Assembly (NCBI RefSeq): GCF_001553405.1
Contig: NZ_KQ960952.1
Coordinates: forward strand, 277,965-341,964
DNA from: Megasphaera hutchinsoni
GTDB lineage: Bacteria > Bacillota > Negativicutes > Veillonellales > Megasphaeraceae
Length of the DNA stretch: 64,000 nt
Reading direction: 5' to 3'
Within the stretch, counting starts at the first letter, position 1. Every line of letters begins with the position of its first letter. Below the pieces are notes generated by a model. It worked only from the letters and a program-made list of their open reading frames with translations, did no database searches and was not told where the DNA came from. This document shows, one piece after another, positions 52,578 to 62,158 of the stretch. The translations under genes and the position numbers were made by a program.

Positions 52578-53210
52578 CTATACACCCCGCATATCAGGTG
52601 GCCAAATATACTTATGCATCTGCAATTGTAACCGCCATGACGTCAATGAATACCGCTCCATATATGTTACAATATCACGTGGTGCTAACGTTTCAAACAC
52701 AGCCCCAACATAAATAGCACATGTAGGTTGCACCTCTTCACACAATATACGTGCTACCTCTAAATCTTGATATGACCCAACTACAAATTTTAACACATCT
52801 TGCGATCGCAGATGCCGAAAATTAGGTGCATACATTTTTTCTTCCATTTGCGAAAACGGACCTTTGTAATCAATAGTAAACCAAACATGTGGATATACCA
52901 TATAAGGTAAAATATCGACACTTCCATTTGTTTCAATATTAACATCCTGTGCCGAAAGTGCTTGCAATAAACCATGAATCGGTTGTAATAATGGCTCACC
53001 ACCAGTCAGCGTAACATTCCGATAACGGACAGCCGCTACAATATCTTCAACGTCCATCGACCGCCCTTCAGCAAAAGCATAGGTTGTATCACAATAAATA
53101 CAACGCAAATTACACCCACATAATCGAATAAAAGAGGCGAGCTCACCAGCTCGCCTACCTTCACCATCAATACTATGAAAAATTTCATTAATATACAACT
53201 TATTTTTCAT
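52578..53210 (-). CDS. queE: 7-carboxy-7-deazaguanine synthase (radical SAM)
   Basis: About 210 residues, converting 6-carboxytetrahydropterin to CDG in queuosine biosynthesis. Begins INEIFHSIDGEG, has the radical SAM cluster motif CNLRCIYCDT and TLTGGEPLLQ. It overlaps queD by 11 nt. ATG 53210 fits family length; ATG 53222 lacks spacing for a ribosome site. Confidence 0.95.
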   Translation of the reverse strand: MKNKLYINEIFHSIDGEGRRAGELASFIRLCGCNLRCIYCDTTYAFAEGRSMDVEDIVAAVRYRNVTLTGGEPLLQPIHGLLQALSAQDVNIETNGSVDILPYMVYPHVWFTIDYKGPFSQMEEKMYAPNFRHLRSQDVLKFVVGSYQDLEVARILCEEVQPTCAIYVGAVFETLAPRDIVTYMERYSLTSWRLQLQMHKYIWPPDMRGV

Positions 53211-53529
53211 AGATAGCCACATTCCCTTCGCTTTCTTGTATTTCCACTTTTACACAATAAGGCACCGTATCGCAAATCCATTTAGCCAAATTTTCTGCCG
53301 TAGGATTAAAGGGAAACAATTCATTCAAATATTGATGATCCAATTTACCATGCACCAATTCTTTAATTTGCTTAAAATCAACGATCATACCCTGTTCATT
53401 TAATTCAGCCGCTTGACAAGTAACATAAATAATCCAATTATGGCCATGTAAATGACGACATTTACTCTCATAATCTAAATGCAACTGATGTGCAGCAGAT
53501 ATTTCCAGTCGCTTTCTAACCGTAAACAT
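53200..53529 (-). CDS. queD: 6-carboxytetrahydropterin synthase
   Basis: 109-residue T-fold enzyme acting on dihydroneopterin triphosphate. Zinc His residues lie in AAHQL and LHGHNW; the catalytic Cys is in KCRHLHGHN; the C-terminus has EIQESEG. queD and queE are adjacent; queC and queF are not in this window. Its substrate must come from a GTP cyclohydrolase, which makes the altered FolE at 23.5 kb relevant. Confidence 0.95.
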   Translation of the reverse strand: MFTVRKRLEISAAHQLHLDYESKCRHLHGHNWIIYVTCQAAELNEQGMIVDFKQIKELVHGKLDHQYLNELFPFNPTAENLAKWICDTVPYCVKVEIQESEGNVAIYEK

Positions 53530-53543
53530 ACACGTATTGCCCC

Positions 53544-54251
53544 CTACTCTTCAATAGCCGTATCCAAGGCAATGTGAATCATATTATTAAATGAAAGCTG
53601 TCGTTCTTCGGGAGTGCAAGCTTCTTTAGTAATCAACTGATCGCTAACCGTAAATAATCCCAACGCAGCAACGCCATACTTAGCGGCCAACACATATAAC
53701 CCAGCTGTTTCCATTTCTACCGCAAGGATATCGTAAGCAGACAATTTATCGTTATCAATTTCATCATCATAAAAGCGATCAACTGAAATAACATTTCCTA
53801 CCCGTACAGGAATATGTGCCGCTATGGCGTTATCATACGCCTTCCGTAGCAACTCAAAATTAGCAATCGGAGCAAACTGAATAGATGGACCAAAAATATT
53901 GCGAATAATCCCCGAATCGGTAGTCGCTGCTTGGGCTATCACCACATCACGCAAAGGAATATCCTTTTGCATCCCCCCACACGTGCCTACGCGAATTAAC
54001 CGTTTTGCCCCATATTCACGAATTAATTCCTGCACATAAATAGAAATAGAAGGAATACCCATTCCCGTTCCCTGTACAGAAATTCGCTTACCTTTATATG
54101 TACCCGTAAACCCTAACATATTACGTATATCCGTATAACATATAACATCCTTTAAAAAGGTTTCTGCAATATACTTAGCACGTAAAGGATCCCCTGGTAA
54201 TAATACCGTTTCAGCAATTTGTCCCGTTGTCGCTGCAATATGTAAACTCAT
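53544..54251 (-). CDS. deoD: Purine-nucleoside phosphorylase DeoD type
   Basis: 235-residue hexameric enzyme splitting purine nucleosides with phosphate. Motifs: [45 protein letters not shown] and the catalytic Asp in TVSDQL. It precedes queD by 14 nt and may share its transcript. AAGGAGG upstream. Confidence 0.96.
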   Translation of the reverse strand: MSLHIAATTGQIAETVLLPGDPLRAKYIAETFLKDVICYTDIRNMLGFTGTYKGKRISVQGTGMGIPSISIYVQELIREYGAKRLIRVGTCGGMQKDIPLRDVVIAQAATTDSGIIRNIFGPSIQFAPIANFELLRKAYDNAIAAHIPVRVGNVISVDRFYDDEIDNDKLSAYDILAVEMETAGLYVLAAKYGVAALGLFTVSDQLITKEACTPEERQLSFNNMIHIALDTAIEE

Positions 54252-54298
54252 ATCTAACCTCCTTGAGAATATCCATCACCATTTTCTGTATATGAAGT

Positions 54299-54307
54299 AT
54301 TATAACA
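54299..54307 (-). promoter_or_regulatory. deoD extended -10 promoter
   Basis: Minus-strand TGTTATAAT, an extended -10 element within a 15-nt sequence repeated in inverted form at 54393-54407. Confidence 0.55.
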
Positions 54308-54395
54308 CATTTTTTCTACAACGATAGTTATTCCCGTAAATTAATCTAGCCACACGAGAAATTGTCCTGTCCAATACCCATATCTACAAAACATG

Positions 54396-54404
54396 TGTTA
54401 TAAT
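54396..54404 (+). promoter_or_regulatory. FAH-gene extended -10 promoter
   Basis: Plus-strand TGTTATAAT within ATGTGTTATAATACT, the exact inverted partner of 54296-54310, 47 nt before the ATG. Confidence 0.55.
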
Positions 54405-54450
54405 ACTGATACAAATAACCTAACTATACTTAGTAAAAGGAGACTTAATC

Positions 54451-55359
54451 ATGGGCATAAAAAAATTAGCAACCTTTGAGTTTGCTGGATATCCGCAGTG
54501 GGGCGTTCTCACTGAAGACGAAACCGGCATTTATAGTGCCTTTTCCTTAGAAGAAGCATTTTTCATTCCCCTTCCAGAAACACTATTAGAATTTGTACGT
54601 TTAGGTAACGACGGACTATTAGCACTAGCCAGTGCATGGGAACAAAACGAAACAACAAAAGCCGTTTCACCTATTGCCTTAGACACAGTACAAATACTAG
54701 CCCCCTTTCCTGAAGTAGAAAGAAACATCTTCTGTGTAGGAAAAAATTATAGTGACCACATTGACGAATTAAAAGACCTAGCACCCCAGCTAGCACCACA
54801 GCCAACCCATCCTGTAATTTTTACCAAAGCGGCCACCTCCGTAATTGGCACAAACGAAATCATTCAATCCCATAAAGGAATTACAAAAGAACTCGATTAC
54901 GAGGGGGAACTGGCCGTCATCATTGGCAAAACAGGCATCGACATCAGCGAAGCCGAAGCAATGAACTATGTATACGGTTTTACCATCCTCAACGACATTA
55001 CTGCACGCGATTTACAACGCAATCACGAACAATGGTTTCTCGGCAAAAGCCTGCAAACCTTCTGTCCCATGGGGCCCTACCTCCTCTTGCGTGATGCTGC
55101 ACCTTCCTCCTTTACCATTACCACTGAAGTAAACGGACAACTACGGCAAGATGCCTCAACGGCAGAATGCATATTCTCTATTGCCCACTTAATTCATACC
55201 CTATCGCAAGGCATGCCCTTGATGGCCGGAGATGTACTCGCAACAGGCACCCCTTCAGGTGTTGGCATGGGCTTTAACCCACCACGCTATCTGAAAACAC
55301 ACGATACGGTAAGCGTCAACATATCCGCTATCGGTACCTTAACCAACACCATCGAATAA
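54451..55359 (+). CDS. Fumarylacetoacetate hydrolase family protein
   Basis: 302 residues. Members hydrolyse or decarboxylate beta-dicarbonyl acids (acylpyruvates, oxaloacetate, catechol meta-cleavage products). FAH core: FCVGKNYSDHIDEL, metal-binding ELDYEGELAVIIG, FTILNDITARDLQ, GKSLQTFCPMGP and ATGTPSGVGMGF. The substrate is not predictable; the sequence is most like the oxaloacetate decarboxylase/acylpyruvase (FAHD1) group. AAGGAG upstream; monocistronic, with promoter and terminator. Confidence 0.92.
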   Translation: MGIKKLATFEFAGYPQWGVLTEDETGIYSAFSLEEAFFIPLPETLLEFVRLGNDGLLALASAWEQNETTKAVSPIALDTVQILAPFPEVERNIFCVGKNYSDHIDELKDLAPQLAPQPTHPVIFTKAATSVIGTNEIIQSHKGITKELDYEGELAVIIGKTGIDISEAEAMNYVYGFTILNDITARDLQRNHEQWFLGKSLQTFCPMGPYLLLRDAAPSSFTITTEVNGQLRQDASTAECIFSIAHLIHTLSQGMPLMAGDVLATGTPSGVGMGFNPPRYLKTHDTVSVNISAIGTLTNTIE

Positions 55360-55386
55360 ATAAAAAGCAAAAATAGCATGACACAC

Positions 55387-55424
55387 AGACCTACCTAGTG
55401 CAACTACACATGGTAGGTCTTTTA
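55387..55424 (+). terminator. Terminator after the FAH gene
   Basis: AGACCTACC/GGTAGGTCT stem followed by TTTTA, 28 nt beyond the stop. Confidence 0.8.
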
Positions 55425-55533
55425 CCATACTCTATTCGCTTGGTTACCTAGTAAAAAGACTGTGCTTATATCACTGCTATCATTTGCTAAATAAAGTACA
55501 CATGTATCTATTTATTTTCACAACTCCCATATA

Positions 55534-55563
55534 ATCTAAATGCGGTTTGAACTGCGTTTAGAT
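55534..55563. repeat. 30-nt inverted repeat in the FAH-MATE gap
   Basis: ATCTAAATGCGG pairs with CTGCGTTTAGAT (two imperfect pairs), followed on the plus strand by CTTTTC. It is about 100 nt beyond the MATE stop. Function uncertain: second terminator or remnant. Confidence 0.45.
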
Positions 55564-55666
55564 CTTTTCAAACCATGTCCACATACCTCATATGAATATA
55601 TGTTTATAAGCCCAAAGTTAACATCATTTTCTATTATTAACAAAAAATGTTTTTTCTATTAATTTA

Positions 55667-57004
55667 TTATTTTCCTACTTTTTTCATCGTATGTTGAACA
55701 TACATATAACATCCCCCTGTAAAGAAACAAGCAATGATCCAACATAACGGACTGGCCATACAAATTCCCCAATACCCCCAAATAGTGGCTAACCCAAAGG
55801 CCGCACCTCCGCGAACAAATAATTCTAATAGACTACTAACGAGAGGTACGCTAGATATGCCCATCCCTTGTAAAGCATTGCGATAAACAAAAATTTGTCC
55901 CAAAAAGATATAACAAGGAACGGATGTATAAACATATAGCATAGCTTGTTTCATCAATAAAGGATCATAAGTCGTCGTAAACAAACGAACGACATCATGC
56001 CCTAATAAAAACATGCTCACAGCGGCAATCACACAAAATCCAAACGATAAAAGCGAACATTGATGAACGCCTTGACGTATACGTTCATATTTGCCTGCAC
56101 CGTAATTCTGTGCCGTATATACAGCCATTGATATACCAAATGAAATCATCGGTTGCATGGCTAGTTGTTCCATCCGTGTAGCTGAAACAAAGCCAGCAAT
56201 CGTTTCTGGTCCAAACGTATTACAAACAGATTGCACAGCTAAAATACCCAAACTAATAATGACAAATTGCAACGCCATAGGTATACCTAGACGCAAGTGT
56301 TGCCAAGCAAAATAGGTATCCCACTGCCAATCAGATACATGAAAGCGAAGTAAGGGAAAGCGTTTATACATATAGCCAAAACAAGCTGCTGTGGCAATAA
56401 GTTGTGAAATAACCAAGGCGATCGCCGAACCTGCTACGCCCCAACCAAATTGAATGATAAACAATAAGGCTAGAATAATATTAATGACCGATGAAAGAAT
56501 TAAAAAATATAAAGGAGTCTTACTATCGCCTAAGGCTCGACAAACATTCGATAACAAGTTATATAGCATCATTGCAATTAGACCATAGACAATAATAATA
56601 ATATAGTGATAGGAATTATCATATAATTGGGGGGAAATGTTCATAAAATGCATTACATAGGGCATACTCCAAACCATACCTATCGTAAGAATAATACTGA
56701 AAATAATGGATAACAGTAAGGACATAGCAAAACTACGCCGTACGCCATTGTGATCACCTGCCCCAAAATGCTGCCCCGTAATGACTGTAAACCCTGCCGA
56801 TAAGCCTACCGTGATACCGAGCAGTGCCATAAAAACTGGACCAGTTGCACCTACGGCAGCTAAGGCTTCTACACCGATTGTCCGACCAACGATAATGACA
56901 TCAGCAATATTATAAAATTGTTGAAATAAATTTCCTATTAATAAGGGAATCATAAACGCAAGCATTAGGCGTAAAGGATTCCCCGATGTCATACTTTTTA
57001 CCAT
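55667..57004 (-). CDS. MATE-family multidrug efflux transporter
   Basis: 445 residues, twelve predicted helices in two homologous halves (PLLIGNLFQQFYNIADVIIVG and the matching second-half segment). It exports cationic drugs or metabolites with Na+ or H+. The specific substrate is unknown. AAAGGAG precedes the ATG. Monocistronic, downstream of the RND operon terminator. Confidence 0.93.
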   Translation of the reverse strand: MVKSMTSGNPLRLMLAFMIPLLIGNLFQQFYNIADVIIVGRTIGVEALAAVGATGPVFMALLGITVGLSAGFTVITGQHFGAGDHNGVRRSFAMSLLLSIIFSIILTIGMVWSMPYVMHFMNISPQLYDNSYHYIIIIVYGLIAMMLYNLLSNVCRALGDSKTPLYFLILSSVINIILALLFIIQFGWGVAGSAIALVISQLIATAACFGYMYKRFPLLRFHVSDWQWDTYFAWQHLRLGIPMALQFVIISLGILAVQSVCNTFGPETIAGFVSATRMEQLAMQPMISFGISMAVYTAQNYGAGKYERIRQGVHQCSLLSFGFCVIAAVSMFLLGHDVVRLFTTTYDPLLMKQAMLYVYTSVPCYIFLGQIFVYRNALQGMGISSVPLVSSLLELFVRGGAAFGLATIWGYWGICMASPLCWIIACFFTGGCYMYVQHTMKKVGK

Positions 57005-57086
57005 ACATACTCCTTTCCTATCCCCTCTATTTGGATAGCAGTACTATTATATCACAAATATTCCTTTTCCATCGCTCCACAAGAAG

Positions 57087-57130
57087 AAGAAAAGAAATGA
57101 ATTATCCTTAGATAATTCATTTCTTTTCTT
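57087..57130. terminator. Terminator after the RND operon
   Basis: Perfect 20-bp arms (AAGAAAAGAAATGAATTATC and complement) around a 4-nt loop, ending 8 nt from the acrB stop. Confidence 0.88.
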
Positions 57131-57137
57131 ATACTAT

Positions 57138-60100
57138 CTATATACGAATCTTTATTCGTTGCACAATGATAAATAATAAAGGAATGAAAAAGATCCCTAA
57201 TATTGTCGCCATGGATGTACCACAAACGACAGTAATCCCCATAGTAATACGTGAAGAAGCACCAGCTCCCGATGCCACGATCAATGGGATAGCCCCAAAG
57301 ATAAAAGCAAGCGACGTCATGACAATAGGTCGAATACGGATCTTTGCCGCCTCAATCACGGCCGACACGATATCCATCCCTCTTTCTTCTACCCGTACTT
57401 TTGCGTATTCAATAATTAAGATAGCATTTTTTGCGGACAACCCAATCACCGCTAAAATACCAATTTGGAAATAAATATTATTTTGCAAATGCAATACATA
57501 CGCAAACAGAGATGCACCAAATAACCCCGTTGGCACGCTAAGCAAGACGGCAAACGGTACCTTAAAGCTTTCGTATAATGCCGCTAAAATGAGGAACACA
57601 AAAAGTAGTGCTAAAGCAAAAATATATATAGTCTTGTTCCCTGCTTCTACTTCTTCCCGACTCATACCACTCCATTCATACGCATAACCTTCACCCAGGG
57701 TTTGTTGTGCAACCTCACGCAAAGCTTGTAACGCATCGCCTGAACTATATCCTTTAGCTGGCATTCCCTGCAATTTAATCGCTGGATAATTATTAAAACG
57801 AGTGATAATGGAAGCAGATCCCATAGGAGAAGGTGTAACAAAATGTTGTATAGGCACCATATTTCCCTGTTTATCGCGTACGAAGATATGCGACAGATCC
57901 GTAATTTGACCTCGATAATCCGAAGCAGCTTGAACGAACACCTTAAAGTTACGCCCAAACATCATAAAATCATTTACTTGATAGGAACCATAAAAAATTT
58001 GCAGTGTCTGATATAATTCTTTAAGATTTACCCCTTCACGGGCAATCTTTTGCCGATCAAGCATTAATTCATACCCCGGTGTGTCACTTGTAAAGGCGGT
58101 AAAAATTGCCGCTATTTCCGGTCGTTCCTTTGCCTTTTCAAGAAATTGTTGCGCTGTCTGTCCTAATTCAGCAATAGTATGACCGCCACGGTTTTCAATT
58201 TGTAATGAAAAACCCGAAGACGTTCCCATGCCATCAATCGGAGGCGGATTCATTGCCAACACAGTCGCTTCTGGAACAGCCATGCCTTGTTTCATTATCT
58301 TACCCACAAGCATATATGAAGATAATTCCAAACCAGGCCGTTTTTTCCAATCATCCATACCAATAAAGGAAGTCATCCCATTCGCCTTAGGGCCACCCGC
58401 CAAGACACTAAACCCTACTACATTAAGCATATTAGCCACGCCTGGCTGCTGTTGTACCCATTTACTAAAGGCAGAGCCCACTTTTTGGGTTTCTTCTTGC
58501 GACATTCCCTCTGGCAATGTCATATTTAAAATAACAAACCCATTATCCTCGGGTGGAACAAATCCCTTGGGCAACGATATAAACAACATCGCTGTCAATC
58601 CGCTAATCACAACTAAGACTACCAGACTTAAACGCAAGTGATTTTTTATCTGTACTAACCGCTTTCCATACGCATTTATAAGACGTTCTACTCTATCATT
58701 AAACCATATAAAAAAGCGTACCCCCACATGCGGTGTCGAACGTTTTTCATGTGGTCGTAACAATAATGGACAAAGTGCCGGTGTTAATGTCAACGCCACC
58801 CAAGCTGAAATACCTACAGATACGGCAATTGTCAAGGCAAATTGTCGATATAATACACCACTCATACCGCCTAAAAATGCAACTGGTACAAAGACGGCTG
58901 CTAGTACACAAGCTACACCAATAACAGGTTTTTGTACATTTTCCATCGCTATATACGTAGCCTCTCGCGGCGTTCGATTATGATACTTCATTTCATAGAC
59001 CACCGCTTCAATCACGACAATCGCATCATCTACCAACAAACCAATCGCTAAGACCATAGCAAATAACGTAAGCGTATTAATGGAAAACCCCAATACGGTA
59101 AAACAAGCAAACGTCCCTAATAACGAAACGGGAACAGCAATTAGCGGGATCAATGTAGACCGTGCATTTTGCAAAAATAAAAAGACAATCAAAGCGACCA
59201 ACAACAATGCTTCAACAAATGTTTTAAGTACTTCTTCAATAGATGCTTTCACAAAGACAGTACTATCATAAATAATTTTATAATTCATATCATCAGGAAA
59301 GCGAGCTTGTTCTTTTTCTAATACTTTTTTGATTTCCCCTACAGTCTGCATAGCATTAGCGTCAGATGTAAGCGAAACCATGAATCCCATCGCGGGATGT
59401 CCGTTGACATTACTTTCCATCGAATAATCTTGTGCACCTAATTGCACGCTGGCAATATCCCCTACATAAATAGGTGAACCGTCAGGGTTTGTTTTGATAA
59501 CAACATGCTTAAATTCATCCACCGATTGCAAGCGGCCATTCGCTCGTAAGGGATATTGATAAATACCATCGACTTGTCCTGGCTGAGCACCCACCATACC
59601 CACAGCAGCTTGTGCGTTTTGTGTGCGTAAAGCATTCACTACTTCCATGGGAGTAACTTTAAAAATACCCATTTTCATTGGATTGAGCCAAATCCGCATA
59701 GCATAATCCGAACCAAATTCTTGTACATTCCCTACCCCAGGAATTGATTTTATCGTATCTAAAAAATACTGCGACGCGTAATTTTTCATAAAAATAGGAT
59801 CATATGTTCCATGCGGCGATACTAAAGCAAACACCATCGCCATTGAAGTTGTCGATTTTTGTACCGAAATACCAGCCTGTGCTACTTCTTGCGGTAACAA
59901 GGGAGCAATTTGCTGAATGCGATTTTGCATATTAATAACATCCATATCCACATTACTGCCTGGCTCAAATTGTGCCTGCAACGAATATAGTCCCATGTCA
60001 TTGCCCATACTTTCGATACTAACCAAATGGTCAATACCACTTAACTGCTTTTCAAGTACACTAGCAACGGTTGCATTAATAACTTCCGCATTTGCCCCCA

Positions 60101-60251
60101 TATACCGTGTAAATACACGTACTTGTGGAGGCGTTACATTCGGATACTTAGCAACGGGCAAGGTACCCAAAGCAATTAAACCCAAAATAGAAATAATGAG
60201 GGATATAACGATAGCAAAAATAGGTCTACGTATAAAAAATTTAGATATCAC
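57138..60251 (-). CDS. RND efflux transporter (AcrB/HAE1 family)
   Basis: 1037-residue inner-membrane trimeric pump. N-terminal FFIRRPIFAIVISLIISILG, twelve helices and two large periplasmic loops. Proton-relay Asp pair in LAIGLLVDDAIVVIEAV (TM4) and Lys in VIGLSAKNAILIIEY (TM10) are intact, so the pump should be active. It starts 4 nt after the adaptor gene. No TolC-like channel is adjacent; one must be elsewhere. Strong evidence for an outer membrane. Confidence 0.96.
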   Translation of the reverse strand: MISKFFIRRPIFAIVISLIISILGLIALGTLPVAKYPNVTPPQVRVFTRYMGANAEVINATVASVLEKQLSGIDHLVSIESMGNDMGLYSLQAQFEPGSNVDMDVINMQNRIQQIAPLLPQEVAQAGISVQKSTTSMAMVFALVSPHGTYDPIFMKNYASQYFLDTIKSIPGVGNVQEFGSDYAMRIWLNPMKMGIFKVTPMEVVNALRTQNAQAAVGMVGAQPGQVDGIYQYPLRANGRLQSVDEFKHVVIKTNPDGSPIYVGDIASVQLGAQDYSMESNVNGHPAMGFMVSLTSDANAMQTVGEIKKVLEKEQARFPDDMNYKIIYDSTVFVKASIEEVLKTFVEALLLVALIVFLFLQNARSTLIPLIAVPVSLLGTFACFTVLGFSINTLTLFAMVLAIGLLVDDAIVVIEAVVYEMKYHNRTPREATYIAMENVQKPVIGVACVLAAVFVPVAFLGGMSGVLYRQFALTIAVSVGISAWVALTLTPALCPLLLRPHEKRSTPHVGVRFFIWFNDRVERLINAYGKRLVQIKNHLRLSLVVLVVISGLTAMLFISLPKGFVPPEDNGFVILNMTLPEGMSQEETQKVGSAFSKWVQQQPGVANMLNVVGFSVLAGGPKANGMTSFIGMDDWKKRPGLELSSYMLVGKIMKQGMAVPEATVLAMNPPPIDGMGTSSGFSLQIENRGGHTIAELGQTAQQFLEKAKERPEIAAIFTAFTSDTPGYELMLDRQKIAREGVNLKELYQTLQIFYGSYQVNDFMMFGRNFKVFVQAASDYRGQITDLSHIFVRDKQGNMVPIQHFVTPSPMGSASIITRFNNYPAIKLQGMPAKGYSSGDALQALREVAQQTLGEGYAYEWSGMSREEVEAGNKTIYIFALALLFVFLILAALYESFKVPFAVLLSVPTGLFGASLFAYVLHLQNNIYFQIGILAVIGLSAKNAILIIEYAKVRVEERGMDIVSAVIEAAKIRIRPIVMTSLAFIFGAIPLIVASGAGASSRITMGITVVCGTSMATILGIFFIPLLFIIVQRIKIRI

Positions 60252-60255
60252 GTAA

Positions 60256-61416
60256 TTACCCCTCCTTCATCTCGCCAATAGAAACAGTTTTCTTATCAAT
60301 ATCCGCCTTGGTTAACCGATGAAAAGATAAATCGACCCCCTTCATTTTTTGAAAACCATCGACAACGATAATATCGCCTGCTTGAATGCCTGAACGAATA
60401 ATCCAATACGCACCATACTTTTTACCCGGTTGTACTTCTTTCGTATGTACCTTATTAGACGCATCGACGACTGAAATAAAATATTTCCCGAGCGTTTGTT
60501 GTACTGCTCGTTGCGGTACTAACAGCACTTTTTGACGCACTGGTTGAGAGGCTATGACCGTACCATATAACCCAGGAATCAAGATATGATGTGGATTAGC
60601 AAAAGACGCTTTGATCAAAACAGAACCAGCACTACCTTCCATACTATGATTAACTTGTACAACTCGTCCTTTTTCTGGATACATACTGCCATCAGAAAGG
60701 CGTAATTGTAAGGCTTGTCCCCACGTGCTATGATTCATATTACCTTTTGCCCACTGCAAATACGCTTCCTCTCCCAAGGAAAAAGAAACCAATACGGGAT
60801 CGGTTGAAGAAATCGTAACGACAGGCGTATTTCCAGCCGTAACATACGTTCCTACGGGTACATCATCCACCCCTAATACGCCCGTAAAAGGAGCATATAT
60901 CACCGTATCAGCGAGCGTGTCTTGAGCTGCTCGTACGCGTGTTTCTTGAGCTTGTACAACCGCTTCTTGTTGCCGCATCAAGGATTCTTGATCTGTAACC
61001 ATCTGTGTAGAAACGGCATGTTGCTTACTCAATTGCTGATATCGATGATAATTCAACGCCTGATTGGCTAAGACAGCTTTGGCACGTGCCGCTTCTGCTT
61101 TTGCCACGGCGAGTGCATTTTCTTGATCACGCTTATCTAGCCGAAAGAGCGGTTGTCCTGCCCGTACATTTTGCCCACCTTGCACATATTTTTCTACGAT
61201 CCGCCCGGATACATTCGCTCGTATCGGTACCTTTTCTGCCGCAATAACCATGCCACTATACTCATCTTGCAACGTCACTTCTTCAGCTGTGACCTCATAA
61301 GTATTCACCGCAATCGGCCCCTTTGGCAAACCAGCCGGTGCACCACAACCGCTTAACATACAAACCATAACAATAGCTATTACACTACTTATCAACCCTT
61401 TTCGGTTTCCGCTCAT
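60256..61416 (-). CDS. RND periplasmic adaptor lipoprotein (AcrA/HlyD type)
   Basis: 386 residues. Lipoprotein signal with lipobox LSGC near residue 25, then lipoyl/barrel-sandwich (SGRIVEKYVQGGQNVRAGQPLFRLDK), alpha-hairpin (~85-155), second lipoyl half (IYAPFTGVLGVDDVPVGTYV), beta-barrel and membrane-proximal domain. It links the pump to an outer-membrane channel. ATG 61416 has GGGAGG upstream and overlaps the TetR gene by 32 nt. Confidence 0.95.
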   Translation of the reverse strand: MSGNRKGLISSVIAIVMVCMLSGCGAPAGLPKGPIAVNTYEVTAEEVTLQDEYSGMVIAAEKVPIRANVSGRIVEKYVQGGQNVRAGQPLFRLDKRDQENALAVAKAEAARAKAVLANQALNYHRYQQLSKQHAVSTQMVTDQESLMRQQEAVVQAQETRVRAAQDTLADTVIYAPFTGVLGVDDVPVGTYVTAGNTPVVTISSTDPVLVSFSLGEEAYLQWAKGNMNHSTWGQALQLRLSDGSMYPEKGRVVQVNHSMEGSAGSVLIKASFANPHHILIPGLYGTVIASQPVRQKVLLVPQRAVQQTLGKYFISVVDASNKVHTKEVQPGKKYGAYWIIRSGIQAGDIIVVDGFQKMKGVDLSFHRLTKADIDKKTVSIGEMKEG

Positions 61417-61993
61417 CGCACATCCTCCCATTCACCTTAATTCCATATAAAAGCATATCTAAGCATTTTGTCATATAGGAAAAAAACGAATACTCATGTT
61501 CCATTTCATCCATATAATCCAATATATCCGCAGCGGCATTCTTGACAAGATGCATAAACAAGGAAATATCAAACGTGCGAAAGATTCCCTCATCTTGACC
61601 TTGTGCTACCAATAATTCAAGGATCTCCCAATCTCGATTAACCATAATCCGTAATTTTTTTCGTACTTCTGGGACTCGTGATAACCATACATTCATATGG
61701 CGAACAGAAAATACCTGTGCTTGCCTTGATGACATCTGAAAAAATTTCATCATTTTTTCATCCGTTGGTAATGTCGTATCCTCTAATAATGCTTTATGTT
61801 CTCGATATAACTCATCCGCAAAAGCAACTAAGGATTGCCAAATGATATCTTGCTTCGATGTAAAATGTTCATACACCGTGCGTTTACTGATATGTAACCG
61901 CTTAGCTAGCTCATCTATATGAAAATCAGCCCCTTGCGTATTCACCAAAAACAAAGCTTCTGATAAAATTCGCTGTTGTATTGTTTCTTCCAT
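61385..61993 (-). CDS. TetR-family repressor of the RND operon
   Basis: 202 residues. N-terminal TetR helix-turn-helix (IDELAKRLHISKRTVYEHFTSK), variable helical ligand domain. First gene of tetR-acrA-acrB, so it probably represses its own operon and responds to a pump substrate. ATG 61993 has GAGGAG upstream; the frame extends to 62080 across the promoter. Confidence 0.93.
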   Translation of the reverse strand: MEETIQQRILSEALFLVNTQGADFHIDELAKRLHISKRTVYEHFTSKQDIIWQSLVAFADELYREHKALLEDTTLPTDEKMMKFFQMSSRQAQVFSVRHMNVWLSRVPEVRKKLRIMVNRDWEILELLVAQGQDEGIFRTFDISLFMHLVKNAAADILDYMDEMEHEYSFFSYMTKCLDMLLYGIKVNGRMCDERKPKRVDK

Positions 61994-62048
61994 GTAAATA
62001 TCTCCTCTATTTGGGAAAACTTTTTCATAAAACTCAGTACCACAATCT

Positions 62049-62077
62049 AGTTTACGCTTTATGTAAAAAAAAGTCAA
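62049..62077 (-). promoter_or_regulatory. tetR-acrAB promoter
   Basis: Minus-strand TTGACT, 17-nt spacer, TAAACT; moderate -10. I see no clear palindromic operator. Confidence 0.5.
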
Positions 62078-62091
62078 CAAAGGTAACTACA

Positions 62092-62130
62092 CAAAAAAAC
62101 GCTTTTTACGTAACATACTTGTAAAAAGCG
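62092..62130 (-). terminator. Terminator after thiM
   Basis: Minus-strand CGCTTTTTAC/GTAAAAAGCG with an 11-nt loop and trailing T7, 29 nt past the thiM stop. Confidence 0.9.
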
Positions 62131-62158
62131 TTCTTCATTTATACTATTATTTATATTC

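Noticed and set aside
57166-57474. Long plus-strand frames opposite acrB and other large genes
   Set aside because: They are antisense to well-supported genes and show no family features or ribosome sites.
62130-62158. TPP riboswitch near thiM
   Set aside because: thiM starts 13 nt after ftsY, leaving no room upstream; the downstream structure is a simple terminator.
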